Part shown: positions 1 to 9,260 of the stretch, piece after piece
Layout of the letters: each line of letters begins with the position of its first letter
Position numbering within the stretch: position 1 is the stretch's first letter
NCBI RefSeq assembly: GCF_000420665.1
Contig: NZ_ATVJ01000001.1
Coordinates: 1,178,001-1,242,000 of the forward strand
Reading direction: 5' to 3'
Source: Ponticaulis koreensis DSM 19734
GTDB lineage: Bacteria; Pseudomonadota; Alphaproteobacteria; Caulobacterales; Hyphomonadaceae
DNA length: 64,000 bases
Made by a program: the position numbers and the translations under genes
The notes under the pieces: generated by a model
What the model was told of the DNA's origin: nothing
Database searches by the model: none
The model's input: the letters and a program-made list of their open reading frames with translations, nothing else

Positions 1-320
1 TCTTCATTGATGCCAGCGCCGAGTTCGAAAAAATAGGCAATCAGAACGCACTGACAGACGCACATGTGGCGAAAATCATCTCCACTTATGCCGCGCGCCA
101 GAATGTGGAAAAATACGCCCACGCGGCCAACATGGCCGAGATTGCCGAGAATGATTTCAACCTGAATATCCCGCGCTATGTGGATACATTCGTGGAAGAG
201 GCAGAAATTGACCTCGCGGCGGTAACGGCGGAGTTGAAAGCCCTCGAAACCGACATGGCGAAGACTGACGCAACCATTCGTGGCTTTTGCGGCGAACTCG
301 GCATTGCGAGCCCGTTTTGA
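1..320 (+). CDS. hsdM: Type I restriction-modification DNA methylase subunit, C-terminal fragment
   Basis: The open frame is already running at the left edge (first complete codon at base 3) and stops at 318-320, so only about 105 C-terminal residues of the N6-adenine methylase subunit are visible. The segment with IPRYVDTFVEEAEIDL followed by a helical tail is typical of the HsdM C-terminus, which packs against HsdS in the M2S complex. The catalytic NPPF and SAM motifs would lie left of the window. The stop overlaps the hsdS start (TGATG), showing translational coupling. Identification rests on the tail plus the hsdS and hsdR genes behind it. Confidence 0.88.
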   Translation, partial: FIDASAEFEKIGNQNALTDAHVAKIISTYAARQNVEKYAHAANMAEIAENDFNLNIPRYVDTFVEEAEIDLAAVTAELKALETDMAKTDATIRGFCGELGIASPF

Positions 321-1546
321 TGGAAAGCGGTACGGTGCCAACAAAACAGACGATGCATGTTCCAGAACTGCGATTTCCGGAGTTTAGTGGCGACTGGGAC
401 CACAAGACGATAGGTGAGAGTTTCCCGAAGGTCAGAAACGGCTTCGTCGGCACAGCCACGCCTTTTTATAAGCCGAATGGCATCGCATACTTTCAGGGCA
501 GAAACATCAAGAGCGGCCTGCTTGATCGGGAGGATACTGTCTCGATCTCAGCTGAATTCCACAACAAGCAAACAAAGTCCCAAGTGAAACCATTCGACAT
601 TTTAATGGTTCAGTCAGGACATGTTGGCGAATGCGCATGCGTGCCCGAGGGAATTGGAGAGGCAAACTGTCACGCTGTAGTGGTTATGACGCCTGACAAA
701 GAAACGCATTCACCATTCTTTGTGAATTATTTTTATTCAGAAACAGGTTTGCGGCAAATACACAAAATAAAAACCGGAAACACGGTTGAACACATTCTCA
801 CAAGCGATCTAAAGCCGCTGGTGGTAGCTACCCCAAAGCTCTCTGAACAGAAGAAAATTGCGTCGTTTTTGTCTGCGGTGGACGAGAAAATCGCGCAGCT
901 GACGCGGAAAAAGGCGCTTCTGGAGGATTATAAAAAGGGATGTATGCAACAACTCTTTTCCCAAAAAATCCGCTTCAAGGACGATGACGGCAATGACTTT
1001 CCCGATTGGGAGCCGTTGGAGTTTGGGAAACTAGTGAAACGTTCGTCAGACCGCTTTGATCCTATCGCCAATTCAGAACGCCCCATCTTGATTGAACTTG
1101 AGAATATGGATCAGGCGACAGGGATGTTGATTGGCCATGAGGACGTTTCAACTCAGAAAAGCCTGAAAACGTACTTCAAGGCTGGCGACGTTTTATTCGG
1201 GAAATTGCGGCCCTATCTGCGCAAGTATGCACAACCAAACTTCGATGGCGTTTGCTCTTCAGAAATTTGGGTGCTTCAGAGCGATGCGGTTCACAAAGGC
1301 TTCCTTTTTCAATTGGTACAAACAAGCCAGTTCATGCAGCTGGCGACGATCTCCACCGGCTCCAAAATGCCGCGTGCTGATTGGAACACGATCGCCGATT
1401 CACAATTTGACTGGCCGCATTTCGACGAACAGCGGAAAATTGCTGATTTCCTTTCGTCCATTGATGCCCGGATATCATCGGCGGCTACCGAAATCCAATT
1501 CGCCCAGACCTTCAAAAAAGGCCTGTTACAACAGATGTTTGTGTGA
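320..1546 (+). CDS. hsdS: Type I restriction-modification specificity subunit HsdS
   Basis: 408 residues. Two target-recognition domains alternate with two conserved helical spacers: the first half opens with LRFPEFSGDWD and ends in a helix with QKKIASFLSAVDEKIAQL, the second half repeats the plan and ends with QRKIADFLSSIDARISS. This two-fold architecture is diagnostic of HsdS, which reads the bipartite DNA target and scaffolds HsdM and HsdR. I chose the ATG at 320, which overlaps the hsdM stop; an in-frame codon at 287 would put 11 extra residues inside hsdM. The recognition sequence cannot be read from the protein. Confidence 0.92.
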   Translation: MESGTVPTKQTMHVPELRFPEFSGDWDHKTIGESFPKVRNGFVGTATPFYKPNGIAYFQGRNIKSGLLDREDTVSISAEFHNKQTKSQVKPFDILMVQSGHVGECACVPEGIGEANCHAVVVMTPDKETHSPFFVNYFYSETGLRQIHKIKTGNTVEHILTSDLKPLVVATPKLSEQKKIASFLSAVDEKIAQLTRKKALLEDYKKGCMQQLFSQKIRFKDDDGNDFPDWEPLEFGKLVKRSSDRFDPIANSERPILIELENMDQATGMLIGHEDVSTQKSLKTYFKAGDVLFGKLRPYLRKYAQPNFDGVCSSEIWVLQSDAVHKGFLFQLVQTSQFMQLATISTGSKMPRADWNTIADSQFDWPHFDEQRKIADFLSSIDARISSAATEIQFAQTFKKGLLQQMFV

Positions 1547-1552
1547 GGGGAT

Positions 1553-2635
1553 ATGACCGACGAGCCGAACCTTCCTTCTGAACCAGATGCACCAGCCGGT
1601 GAGATTTTGCTCTACACCTCGGCGGATGGGAAAGCGCGCGTCGAGTGCCGGTTTGAAGACGAGTCGATCTGGTTAAGTCAGGCGCTCATGGCGGAGCTTT
1701 TCGACAAGGATGTTCGCACGATCAATGAGCATCTGAAGAATCTTTATGAGGAAGGCGAATTGTTCCCAGAGGCAACTATCCGGAAATTCCGGATAGTTCG
1801 TCGCGAGGGGGAACGGGATGTCACTCGGAATATCGATCACTATAATCTGGAAGCGATTGTTGCAGTCGGGTTTCGGGTGCGCTCCACACGCGGCACAGAT
1901 TTCCGACGCTGGGCGAATGCGCGACTACAGGAATACCTTGTCAAAGGCTTCACCATGGATGACCAGCGGCTGAAAAATCCGCCGGTTGATGGTTCGGGTA
2001 TTCCTGACTATTTTGACGAGCTATTGGAGCGCATTCGCGATATCCGGGCGAGCGAACGCCGGGTGTATTTGCGGGTTCGGGAAATCTTTGCGTTGGCGGC
2101 GGATTATAGCTCCAGTGCGGACGATACGACACGCTTTTTCCAGACCATCCAGAACAAGCTTCATTTTGCGGCAACCGGCAAAACAGCGGCGGAAATCATT
2201 GCAAGCCGGGCGGATGCTGGCGCGCCGAATATGGGGCTGACGAACTGGAAGAACTCACCGGATGGCCAGATTATCAAATCAGATGTGTCGACGGCGAAGA
2301 ATTATCTCAGCCAGGACGAAATTACAGGCCTGAACCGGATTGTAGTCATGTGGCTCGACTTTGCGGAAGATCAGGCCGAGCGCCGCAAACAGGTGTTCCT
2401 GAAAGACTGGGAAACCAAGCTCGACGAGTTTCTGAAGTTCAATGATCGTGACGTGCTGACAAACGCCGGGAACATATCGCACAAGCAGGCGAAGAACAAA
2501 GCTGAAGCCGAATATGAGGTGTTCGCAGTGACGCGCCGGAAATTGCTGGAAGCCGAGGGCGAGAGAGCTATTCGTGGTGTGCTGGAAGCCGAAGCGAAGG
2601 CTTTGCCAAGCCCGAAGAAGAAGCCGAAAAAATGA
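1553..2635 (+). CDS. rhuM: RhuM-family protein embedded in the hsd operon
   Basis: 360 residues of the virulence RhuM family (COG3943). The N-terminal half has the family's DNA-binding-like signature (WLSQALMAELFDKDVRTINE, then FRIVRREGERDVTRNIDHYN and FRVRSTRGTDFRRWA). The C-terminal half is helical and basic, ending in a Lys/Pro-rich tail. It starts 6 nt after hsdS and its stop overlaps the hsdR ATG (ATGA), so it is co-translated with the restriction genes. RhuM genes are commonly found between hsdS and hsdR in type I loci; the biochemical role is unknown and could be regulatory or an accessory defence or toxin function. Confidence 0.88.
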   Translation: MTDEPNLPSEPDAPAGEILLYTSADGKARVECRFEDESIWLSQALMAELFDKDVRTINEHLKNLYEEGELFPEATIRKFRIVRREGERDVTRNIDHYNLEAIVAVGFRVRSTRGTDFRRWANARLQEYLVKGFTMDDQRLKNPPVDGSGIPDYFDELLERIRDIRASERRVYLRVREIFALAADYSSSADDTTRFFQTIQNKLHFAATGKTAAEIIASRADAGAPNMGLTNWKNSPDGQIIKSDVSTAKNYLSQDEITGLNRIVVMWLDFAEDQAERRKQVFLKDWETKLDEFLKFNDRDVLTNAGNISHKQAKNKAEAEYEVFAVTRRKLLEAEGERAIRGVLEAEAKALPSPKKKPKK

Positions 2636-5436
2636 CAACCCAGACTGAAGCCCAACTTGAAAACGCTCTGATTGATCAGTTGCAAACGCTGGGCTGGGAC
2701 CGGGTGATTATACCCGATGAGACGGCACTGATTGCGAACCTGAAAAGCCAGCTGGAAAAACATAACAAACTGACGCTTTCAGATGGCGAGTTCACGCAGA
2801 TCCTGAACACGCTGGCGAAAGGCAATATCTTTCAGAAGGCGAAAACGCTTCGAGAGAAAATCGGCTTTAAGCGCGATGATGGCTCGAACGGCTATATCGA
2901 GCTGATCAATCAGGTGCATTGGTGCAAGAACCAGTATCAGGTGACCAATCAGGTCACCATGACGGGCACGTATACAAACCGGTATGACGTGACCTTGCTG
3001 GTGAATGGCTTGCCGCTGGTTCAGATCGAGCTGAAGCGGCGCGGCCTTGAGATGAAAGAGGCGTTTAACCAGACAAACCGATATCACCGGCATTCGATGA
3101 GCGCTGGGAAAGGGCTGTTCAACTATGTGCAGCTGTTCGTCATATCGAACGGCGTGAACACAAAGTACTTCGCCAACGCGCCGGTGCAAAAGCGTGATTT
3201 CAAACAGACCTTTTTCTGGACCGACGTCGACAATAAGAAAATCAGCGCGCTTTCAGAATTTGCAACGGTGTTTCTGGAGAAGTGCCAACTTTCAAAGATG
3301 ATCACGAAATACGTGGTTCTGAATGAGAGCGACAAGTTTCTCATGGCGCTGCGGCCTTATCAGTTCTACGCGGTGGAAGCGATTGTCGACCGTATGAACA
3401 CCACCAATAAGAACGGCTATATCTGGCACACGACGGGATCAGGCAAAACGCTGACCAGCTTCAAGACAGCGCAAATTCTGACGCAGAGCCCGAAAGTGCA
3501 TAAGGTTGTGTTTGTCGTCGACAGGAAAGACCTCGACTATCAGACCATCAAGGAATTTAATTCCTTTCAGGAAGGCAGTGTCGACGGCACGAACAATACC
3601 GGAAGCCTGGTGAAACAATTCGCGGATGACACGCCGCTGATTGTCACCACGCTGCAAAAGCTCAATACGGCCATCAGCCGGGAGCGGCACCTTTCGAAAA
3701 TGGATGCGCTGAAAGACAAGCGCATGGTGTTCATTTTCGACGAATGTCACCGAAGCCAGTTCGGCGACACGCATAAGCGGATCACCGAGTATTTCGGCAA
3801 TGTGCAGATGTTCGGGTTTACTGGCACGCCAATCTTTGCCGAGAACGCGGCCAAGAATGCACTGGGCAAACGCACGACCAAAGACCTGTTTGGTGAGTGC
3901 CTGCACAAATACGTCATCACCGACGCGATCCGCGACGAGAATGTTCTGAAATTCATTATCGAGTATATCCGAACCTTCAAGGCGAAAGACCAGATTGAAG
4001 AGATTGAAGTCGAAGCGATCAATTCAGCGGAAGTTATGGAAGCGCCAGAACGGTTGGAGAAGATCACCGATTACATTCTGGCCAATCATGACAGGAAGAC
4101 GCATTCAAAGGAATACACGGCGATCATGGCTGTGCCGAATGTGAAAACGCTCTGCAAATATTACGAGCTGTTCCGTGCGAAGAAGGAAGCTGGCGAACAC
4201 AATCTCAGGATCGGCACCATCTTCACCTATTCCGCCAATGAAGAAGATGACGACGCGGACGGCGTGCCGGATGATAGCAAGCCGCAAAACAAGCACAGCC
4301 GGGAAAAGCTCGACGAGTATATTCGCGACTATAACGCCGAGTTTAAAACCAATTTCGGCACAGATAATTTCTATGGCTATTACAAGGATATCGGAAAGCG
4401 CGTCCGGGAGCGCGAAATCGATATCCTGCTGGTCGTGAACATGTTCCTGACGGGCTTCGATTCAAAGCCGCTCAACACAATCTATGTCGACAAGAATTTG
4501 AAATTCCACGGACTCTTGCAGGCTTATTCCCGGACCAACCGGATTTATGGAAGCAAGAAGAGCCAGGGCAATGTCGTTTGTTTCAGGGATCTGAAGAAGG
4601 ATACCGACAAGGCGCTGGAGCTGTTCGCCAACAAGACGCCAACGGAAGAAATCGTTCTTGCTCCGTATGAGGATTATGTTGCGAACTTCAACGAAGCGCT
4701 GGCCATGCTGGACGCCATTGCGCCAACGGTTGAGAGTGTCGACGATCTGCTAACAGAAGAGGATGAGGCAAAGTTTATTCAGGCCTTCCGCGCGCTCATG
4801 CGGATCAAGAACGTCATGGAATGCTTTTCCGGGTTTTCCTTTGACGATCTGGACATGGATGAACAGACCTTCGCGGACTATCGCAGTAAATATCTCGACC
4901 TTTATGAGAAGGTCAAAAGCGATAACGCGAAAGAGAAGGTTTCAATTCTCGACGATATCGATTTCGAGATTGAACTGATCCGCCGCGACCGCGTGAATGT
5001 GAGCTATATCATCACGCTGTTGCAGAACATGAAGGACGCCAAGCCAGAAGACCAAGCGAAGATCCGCAAGACCATTCTCGACGTTATGGATACCGAAGCC
5101 CAGCTTCGCAGCAAGAAAGAACTTATCGAGCAATTTATCAGCGTTCACTTTGCCGGTTTGAGCCCGGAGGATGACGTCGGAGACGCATTTGAAACGTTCT
5201 GGAATGAAGAGCGCGAGAAAGCTGTTGCGGCTTTGAGTGACGAAGAGGGCCTCGACAAAGACGGCCTCGAAAAAGTCATCGGCGATTATCTATTTACAGA
5301 GAAGCCGCCATTGAACGATGATGTGATTAAACTGATGGCCGAGCGGCCTAAACTGCGCGAGCGCCGTACGGTGGCTACACGTATTATCGACAAAATTACA
5401 GGCTTTGTTGAAACGTTTATCGACGGGGTGGATTGA
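2632..5436 (+). CDS. hsdR: Type I restriction endonuclease subunit HsdR
   Basis: 934 residues, normal length for the family. The N-terminal nuclease domain carries the PD-(D/E)xK core around LLVNGLPLVQIELKRRG. The SF2 translocase follows with Walker A HTTGSGKTLTS, DECH box (FDECHRSQFG), and FTGTPI motif, then a helicase C-terminal part with MFLTGFDSKPLNTIYVDK and the LLQAYSRTNR arginine motif. The C-terminal 200 residues are charged helices that dock on the methylase core. All core motifs are intact, so the enzyme looks functional. It overlaps the RhuM gene by 4 nt. Confidence 0.95.
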   Translation: MTTQTEAQLENALIDQLQTLGWDRVIIPDETALIANLKSQLEKHNKLTLSDGEFTQILNTLAKGNIFQKAKTLREKIGFKRDDGSNGYIELINQVHWCKNQYQVTNQVTMTGTYTNRYDVTLLVNGLPLVQIELKRRGLEMKEAFNQTNRYHRHSMSAGKGLFNYVQLFVISNGVNTKYFANAPVQKRDFKQTFFWTDVDNKKISALSEFATVFLEKCQLSKMITKYVVLNESDKFLMALRPYQFYAVEAIVDRMNTTNKNGYIWHTTGSGKTLTSFKTAQILTQSPKVHKVVFVVDRKDLDYQTIKEFNSFQEGSVDGTNNTGSLVKQFADDTPLIVTTLQKLNTAISRERHLSKMDALKDKRMVFIFDECHRSQFGDTHKRITEYFGNVQMFGFTGTPIFAENAAKNALGKRTTKDLFGECLHKYVITDAIRDENVLKFIIEYIRTFKAKDQIEEIEVEAINSAEVMEAPERLEKITDYILANHDRKTHSKEYTAIMAVPNVKTLCKYYELFRAKKEAGEHNLRIGTIFTYSANEEDDDADGVPDDSKPQNKHSREKLDEYIRDYNAEFKTNFGTDNFYGYYKDIGKRVREREIDILLVVNMFLTGFDSKPLNTIYVDKNLKFHGLLQAYSRTNRIYGSKKSQGNVVCFRDLKKDTDKALELFANKTPTEEIVLAPYEDYVANFNEALAMLDAIAPTVESVDDLLTEEDEAKFIQAFRALMRIKNVMECFSGFSFDDLDMDEQTFADYRSKYLDLYEKVKSDNAKEKVSILDDIDFEIELIRRDRVNVSYIITLLQNMKDAKPEDQAKIRKTILDVMDTEAQLRSKKELIEQFISVHFAGLSPEDDVGDAFETFWNEEREKAVAALSDEEGLDKDGLEKVIGDYLFTEKPPLNDDVIKLMAERPKLRERRTVATRIIDKITGFVETFIDGVD

Positions 5437-5465
5437 TCAGGATCAATTTCTTTTGGGGGCTAAAT

Positions 5466-5672
5466 ATGACAACAAATGAGACCGATTCTAGGAAACTGAG
5501 CGAACTTAGAGAACGAGTAGGCTTTGCAATGCAGGCCGGAAAAATTACGGCTGCTCAACAGCTTGCCATTTTAGAACATTCTCGCCAGATCGAGGAACAA
5601 GAAGGTATCGTTTCTGCTATACGGAAACTCCAGAACTCTATAGAGGCGATAGAGTCTGGAAATTGGAGTTGA
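5466..5672 (+). CDS. Small hypothetical protein after hsdR
   Basis: 68 residues, not recognised. I chose the ATG at 5466 because GGGGGC lies about 6 nt upstream; the alternative in-frame start at 5433 overlaps the hsdR stop. The product is hydrophilic and predicted helical, with a segment rich in Glu/Gln (residues 30-50) and no membrane segment or cysteines. Position immediately behind hsdR suggests co-transcription and possibly a small partner or inhibitor of the system, but nothing in the sequence proves a function. Confidence 0.6.
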   Translation: MTTNETDSRKLSELRERVGFAMQAGKITAAQQLAILEHSRQIEEQEGIVSAIRKLQNSIEAIESGNWS

Positions 5673-5716
5673 GGGAATCCTGCAGTTAACGTCTTAAAAT
5701 CTAATGTGTGGGTATT

Positions 5717-5947
5717 TTTGTTGGTATCAAAATTTTTTAAAGTCGATAAATTTACACTTTTCAGTGTATTAGGTCGGTAAATCGAGTCCTCTTAACCGCA
5801 CCAACCCTTTCTCCGGTGTAGTCCGAAATCATCCAAAAAACTGAACTAAATCAATCGATAACGCCTGTTTTCCGGCTTGTCGTTATCCGGACTCGTACGA
5901 TGTGATCCGGTTGTATCCGGGCAATTTGTTGGTACATTTGTTGGTAT
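5717..5947. repeat. Integration scar: TTGTTGGTA boxes plus tRNA-3'-end-like fragment
   Basis: The 337-bp non-coding gap between 5673 and 6009 is AT-rich and carries three copies of TTTGTTGGTA (5717-5727, 5925-5934, 5937-5947; the last two 12 bp apart) in the same direction. Between them, 5782-5803 resembles the 3' end of a tRNA gene, with a T-loop-like TCGA and terminal GCACCA. Such boxes and a tRNA 3' end just upstream of a P4-type integrase are the usual layout of an island attachment region. I read this as an att site; the boxes may be integrase arm sites. No complete tRNA can be folded here. Confidence 0.5.
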
Positions 5948-6009
5948 ATTTCGTTCGAGTCCCAGTTTTTCAGGGAGTCGATACCCACACCTGAAAAGGG
6001 CCCGGATAC

Positions 6010-6240
6010 ATGAAGCTTTCCGACATAAAAGTCAGGAATCTCAAGGCACAAGACAAAGCCTATAAGCTTTTCGACGGTGAGGGGCCTTATATTCATGTGA
6101 TGCCCAACGGTTCAAAGCTTTGGCGGATGGCGTATACCATCTTCAAGAGATCAACTTTTATCGATCAACCGTTTTACGGTTCTTTGCGCGGTTTTGACGC
6201 CAGATGGTCTCACGCGCAGTCGCAGGAGCGGTTCCTTTAG
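6010..6240 (+). pseudogene. Truncated P4-type tyrosine integrase (N-terminal DUF4102 stub)
   Basis: The first 43 codons encode the arm-binding domain of P4-like integrases: MKLSDIKVRNLKAQDKAYKL, then GEGPYIHVMPNGSKLWRMAY. After that point the translation loses all resemblance to the family and stops at codon 77, whereas complete members have about 400 residues with a catalytic R-H-R-Y domain, none of which is present. The break lies near 6138, where island DNA probably meets chromosomal DNA carrying the next gene. The element can no longer mobilise itself with this gene. Confidence 0.75.
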
Positions 6241-6298
6241 TTCTTGATTATAGCCAGCCACCGCTTTTAGCTGCAAAAAAAATCGAACTGGGAACATT

Positions 6299-7480
6299 AT
6301 GAATCTTGATTTCACGGCTGCCGATAAGGCGTTCAGAGACGAAGTCCGCGCTTTTCTTGAGGAAAATCTGACGCCGGAACTTGCTGCCGCCGGGCGCAAG
6401 GCGACCAGCGTCTTCATCGAGCCCGAATATACCCTGGTATGGCAGGCCAAGCTGAATGAGCGAGGCTGGGTCGCGCCGCATTGGCCGAAAGAGTATGGCG
6501 GACCCGGTTTTACCGAAACACAAAAGGCGATTTTTGCGGCGGAGTTTGCGGCGGCTGGCGCGCCATCGCTTTCACCAATGGGGCTTTCCATGGTGGGGCC
6601 GTGTATTATCGGATACGGCACGCCGGAACAGAAAGCCTGTTATCTGCCGCGCCTTCTCAATGGCGAGGATTACTGGTGTCAGGGATATTCCGAGCCGGGA
6701 TCAGGTTCTGACCTTGCCTCGCTTCAGCTGAAAGCCGAACGCGACGGCGATGATTACGTGCTGAACGGCACGAAGATCTGGACCACCCACGCCCATCACG
6801 CCAATAAAATGTTCTGCCTTGTCCGTACACGGACCGAAGGTAAGCCGCAGACGGGCATCACCTTCCTGCTTCTGGATATGAAGACGCCGGGCATCAAGGT
6901 TGATCCGATCCGGACGATGACGGGCGAACACGAGTTCAACCAAGTCTTCTTTGATGATGTGCGTGTACCGGTATCGGGGCGTCTGGGTGAAGAAAATGAT
7001 GGTTGGACAGTCGCAAAATATCTTCTCGAATTTGAACGCGGCGGCGGCACATCGGCGGGTGTGAAGGCTGCGCTCGATCGTCTGCGCCGCTATCGCATCA
7101 TGAAAGGCATTGATGATCCGATCCTTGCGAAGAAGCTGGAGCAAGTGTCGATCAAAGTTGAAGCTCTGCTGATGACCGAGCACCGAATCGTTGCCTCGCT
7201 GAGTGCGGGTGCGTCGCCGGGACCTGCTGCATCTATCCTGAAGGCGCAGCGCACTGAGCTGATGCAGGAAGTGGATGAGATCGGCATTGAAATGGCTGGT
7301 ATCTTTGCGGGTGTCTATGAACCGGCAAGCTGGCTGCCAACGCCGAATGTAACGCCTGTTGGTCCTGATGAGCTTGCGGTTGCTATGCCGCGTTATCTGA
7401 ACGATCGCGCCGCCTCTATCTATGGTGGCTCGAACGAAGTTCAGCGCAATATCGTCGCGAAGGCGGTACTACGGCTTTAG
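6299..7480 (+). CDS. Acyl-CoA dehydrogenase
   Basis: 393 residues, full length for a flavin acyl-CoA dehydrogenase. N-terminal helical domain (1-120), beta domain with the FAD/substrate signature GYSEPGSGSDLASL near residue 140 and WTTHAHHANKMFC near 165, and C-terminal helical domain ending in YLNDRAASIYGGSNEVQRNI, the conserved FAD-binding tail. It oxidises an acyl-CoA thioester to the enoyl form, passing electrons to ETF; the acyl substrate cannot be told. It begins just outside the integrase stub and reads as an isolated chromosomal gene facing a tRNA. Confidence 0.9.
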   Translation: MNLDFTAADKAFRDEVRAFLEENLTPELAAAGRKATSVFIEPEYTLVWQAKLNERGWVAPHWPKEYGGPGFTETQKAIFAAEFAAAGAPSLSPMGLSMVGPCIIGYGTPEQKACYLPRLLNGEDYWCQGYSEPGSGSDLASLQLKAERDGDDYVLNGTKIWTTHAHHANKMFCLVRTRTEGKPQTGITFLLLDMKTPGIKVDPIRTMTGEHEFNQVFFDDVRVPVSGRLGEENDGWTVAKYLLEFERGGGTSAGVKAALDRLRRYRIMKGIDDPILAKKLEQVSIKVEALLMTEHRIVASLSAGASPGPAASILKAQRTELMQEVDEIGIEMAGIFAGVYEPASWLPTPNVTPVGPDELAVAMPRYLNDRAASIYGGSNEVQRNIVAKAVLRL

Positions 7481-7509
7481 CCGCGCCGCCAGAGTTTTAG
7501 GGTTGTTTA

Positions 7510-7586
<77 letters not shown>

Positions 7587-7747
7587 AGTCGACCGGTTTT
7601 GACTACTCCGAAACGGCACGGCTCTCAAGCGGGATGAGAAGAGTCAGGAATCTCGCCCCAAACCCCTTGCCAGACCGGCACCTTTCCAGTAGAAGCCGCC
7701 CCTTGAGTTTCCATAACACCAGTTTCTAAGACGACGGAATTCGACCG

Positions 7748-7969
7748 ATGAAAAGCGAAGGCCACCCAGATTACCACACGATCACTGTCGTGATGACGGA
7801 CGGTACTGAATATCAGACGCGCTCTACTTACGGCAAAGAGGGTGACAAGCTCCAGCTTGATATCGACCCGAAAACCCACCCGGCATGGACAGGCAACACG
7901 TCCAACCTCATGGACCGTGGTGGTCGTGTGTCTCGCTTCAAAGACAAGTTCAAAGGCTTCGTCAAATAA
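7748..7969 (+). CDS. rpmE: 50S ribosomal protein L31
   Basis: 73 residues, opening [20 protein letters not shown] and containing the family hallmark HPAWTG near residue 48 and the basic C-terminal FKDKFKGF. The zinc-binding cysteines of the C+ form are absent, so this is the zinc-free type common in alphaproteobacteria. L31 sits at the subunit interface (bridge B1b). A strong intrinsic terminator follows 28 bp after the stop, so the gene is probably monocistronic. Confidence 0.96.
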   Translation: MKSEGHPDYHTITVVMTDGTEYQTRSTYGKEGDKLQLDIDPKTHPAWTGNTSNLMDRGGRVSRFKDKFKGFVK

Positions 7970-7997
7970 GCGACCCGTCTACCGACGAGATTTTAAG

Positions 7998-8027
7998 AAC
8001 CCGCTGGATATTCCGGCGGGTTTTTTA
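7998..8027 (+). terminator. Intrinsic terminator of rpmE
   Basis: An 8-bp GC-rich stem (CCCGCTGG / CCGGCGGG, one G-T pair) with a 5-nt loop is followed by a run of six T. Confidence 0.88.
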
Positions 8028-8123
8028 TTTGCGCTACAAGCCTTGCGTGGTCCGCGGAACGCTGCGCACAATTGCAAATATTTGAACTTTTGTTGGACTC
8101 CGAGATTGTGATTTTGAGCCGCT

Positions 8124-9245
8124 ATGGTCGATAATCCGATAGATAGAGCACCCGATGAAGCCGCATCCGTGCTTCAGGCTATTCTCGACACGACCGTGGA
8201 CGGGCTAATTACGATCGACGTGCACGGTCGAATTCTGTCCTTCAACAAAGCGTGCGAGGCGATTTTTGGCTATCAGGCGTCCGAAGTTATGGGGCAGAAT
8301 GTTTCCTGTCTCATGCCGCAGCCCTATCGTGAAGAGCATGATGGATATCTTGAGCGCTATCATGACGGCGGTGAGGCGAGCATTATTGGTAAGGGCCGCG
8401 AAGTGCGCGGGCTGCGCAAAGACGGATCCACATTTCCGTTAGATCTTGCCGTCGCGAAGGTCGAAGTTGAAGGACGCATCCTTTATAGCGGGATTGTGCG
8501 TGACATCACTGAGCGTAAACAGGCTGAAGCGAAAATCCTTTTACAGAATGAAGAGCTTGGCCGGTTTGCCTACATGGCGTCCCATGACCTTAAGGAGCCT
8601 CTGCGCAGTATCGAAGCCTTTGCTGAACTCATTGCACTGGATTACGCAAATACGCTCGATGATAACGGACGCGAATATTTCGATATGCTGATGGCCGCAG
8701 CAGACCGGATGCGGGCGGTGGTTGATGATGTGCTGGAATATTCCCGGCTCGAAACGGAGCAGACGAACACGGAGGTGTTTGACGCCGGGGATGTGATCCG
8801 GCAATTAAAAAGCGAGTTTCGTGATCGTCTGGAACGGACTCAAGGCGAGATCAGTATGGCTGATCTGCCACGGCTAAAAGGCGACCGTATCCGGTTCTAC
8901 CGTCTCTTGCAGAACCTGTTTTCTAACGCATTGAAATACTACCCATCCGAGCGGAGGCCGAAAATAACTGTCTCGGCATCGCTGCACGGAGCTTATTGGC
9001 AATTCGAGGTCCAGGATAACGGTATCGGGATTGCGTCTGAATATTATTCAGTTGTATTTGAAATGTTCAAACGGCTCCATACACGTGATGCATACTCCGG
9101 TACGGGAATTGGCCTCGCCATTTGCCGCCGCATTGTCGAGAGCTGGGAAGGTGAGATTTGGATCAAGCCGGCCCCTGAAGAAGGCTGCGTCTTCTGTTTT
9201 ACATTCCCTGCAACGACAGGTATGATTTCGGGTGAGGGGATATAA
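8124..9245 (+). CDS. PAS-domain sensor histidine kinase
   Basis: 373 residues, no membrane segment, so cytosolic. PAS domain at about 13-130 (ILDTTVDGLITIDVHGRI... GYQASEVMGQ, and a PAC end at GIVRDITERKQAE), HisKA with phospho-acceptor His154 in ASHDLKEPLRSIEAF, and HATPase_c with NLFSNALKYY and GTGIGLAICRRIV. The PAS resembles FixL-type sensors, but heme or another ligand cannot be inferred. It is followed after 15 nt by a single-domain response regulator, as in phytochrome/Rcp1-type pairs, making a two-gene operon. Confidence 0.92.
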   Translation: MVDNPIDRAPDEAASVLQAILDTTVDGLITIDVHGRILSFNKACEAIFGYQASEVMGQNVSCLMPQPYREEHDGYLERYHDGGEASIIGKGREVRGLRKDGSTFPLDLAVAKVEVEGRILYSGIVRDITERKQAEAKILLQNEELGRFAYMASHDLKEPLRSIEAFAELIALDYANTLDDNGREYFDMLMAAADRMRAVVDDVLEYSRLETEQTNTEVFDAGDVIRQLKSEFRDRLERTQGEISMADLPRLKGDRIRFYRLLQNLFSNALKYYPSERRPKITVSASLHGAYWQFEVQDNGIGIASEYYSVVFEMFKRLHTRDAYSGTGIGLAICRRIVESWEGEIWIKPAPEEGCVFCFTFPATTGMISGEGI

Positions 9246-9260
9246 TAGATTGTTTTTCAG

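Noticed and set aside
5688-5699. TTAACGTCTTAA in the island edge
   Set aside because: Spacing of 4 nt and an AT-rich context make chance likely.
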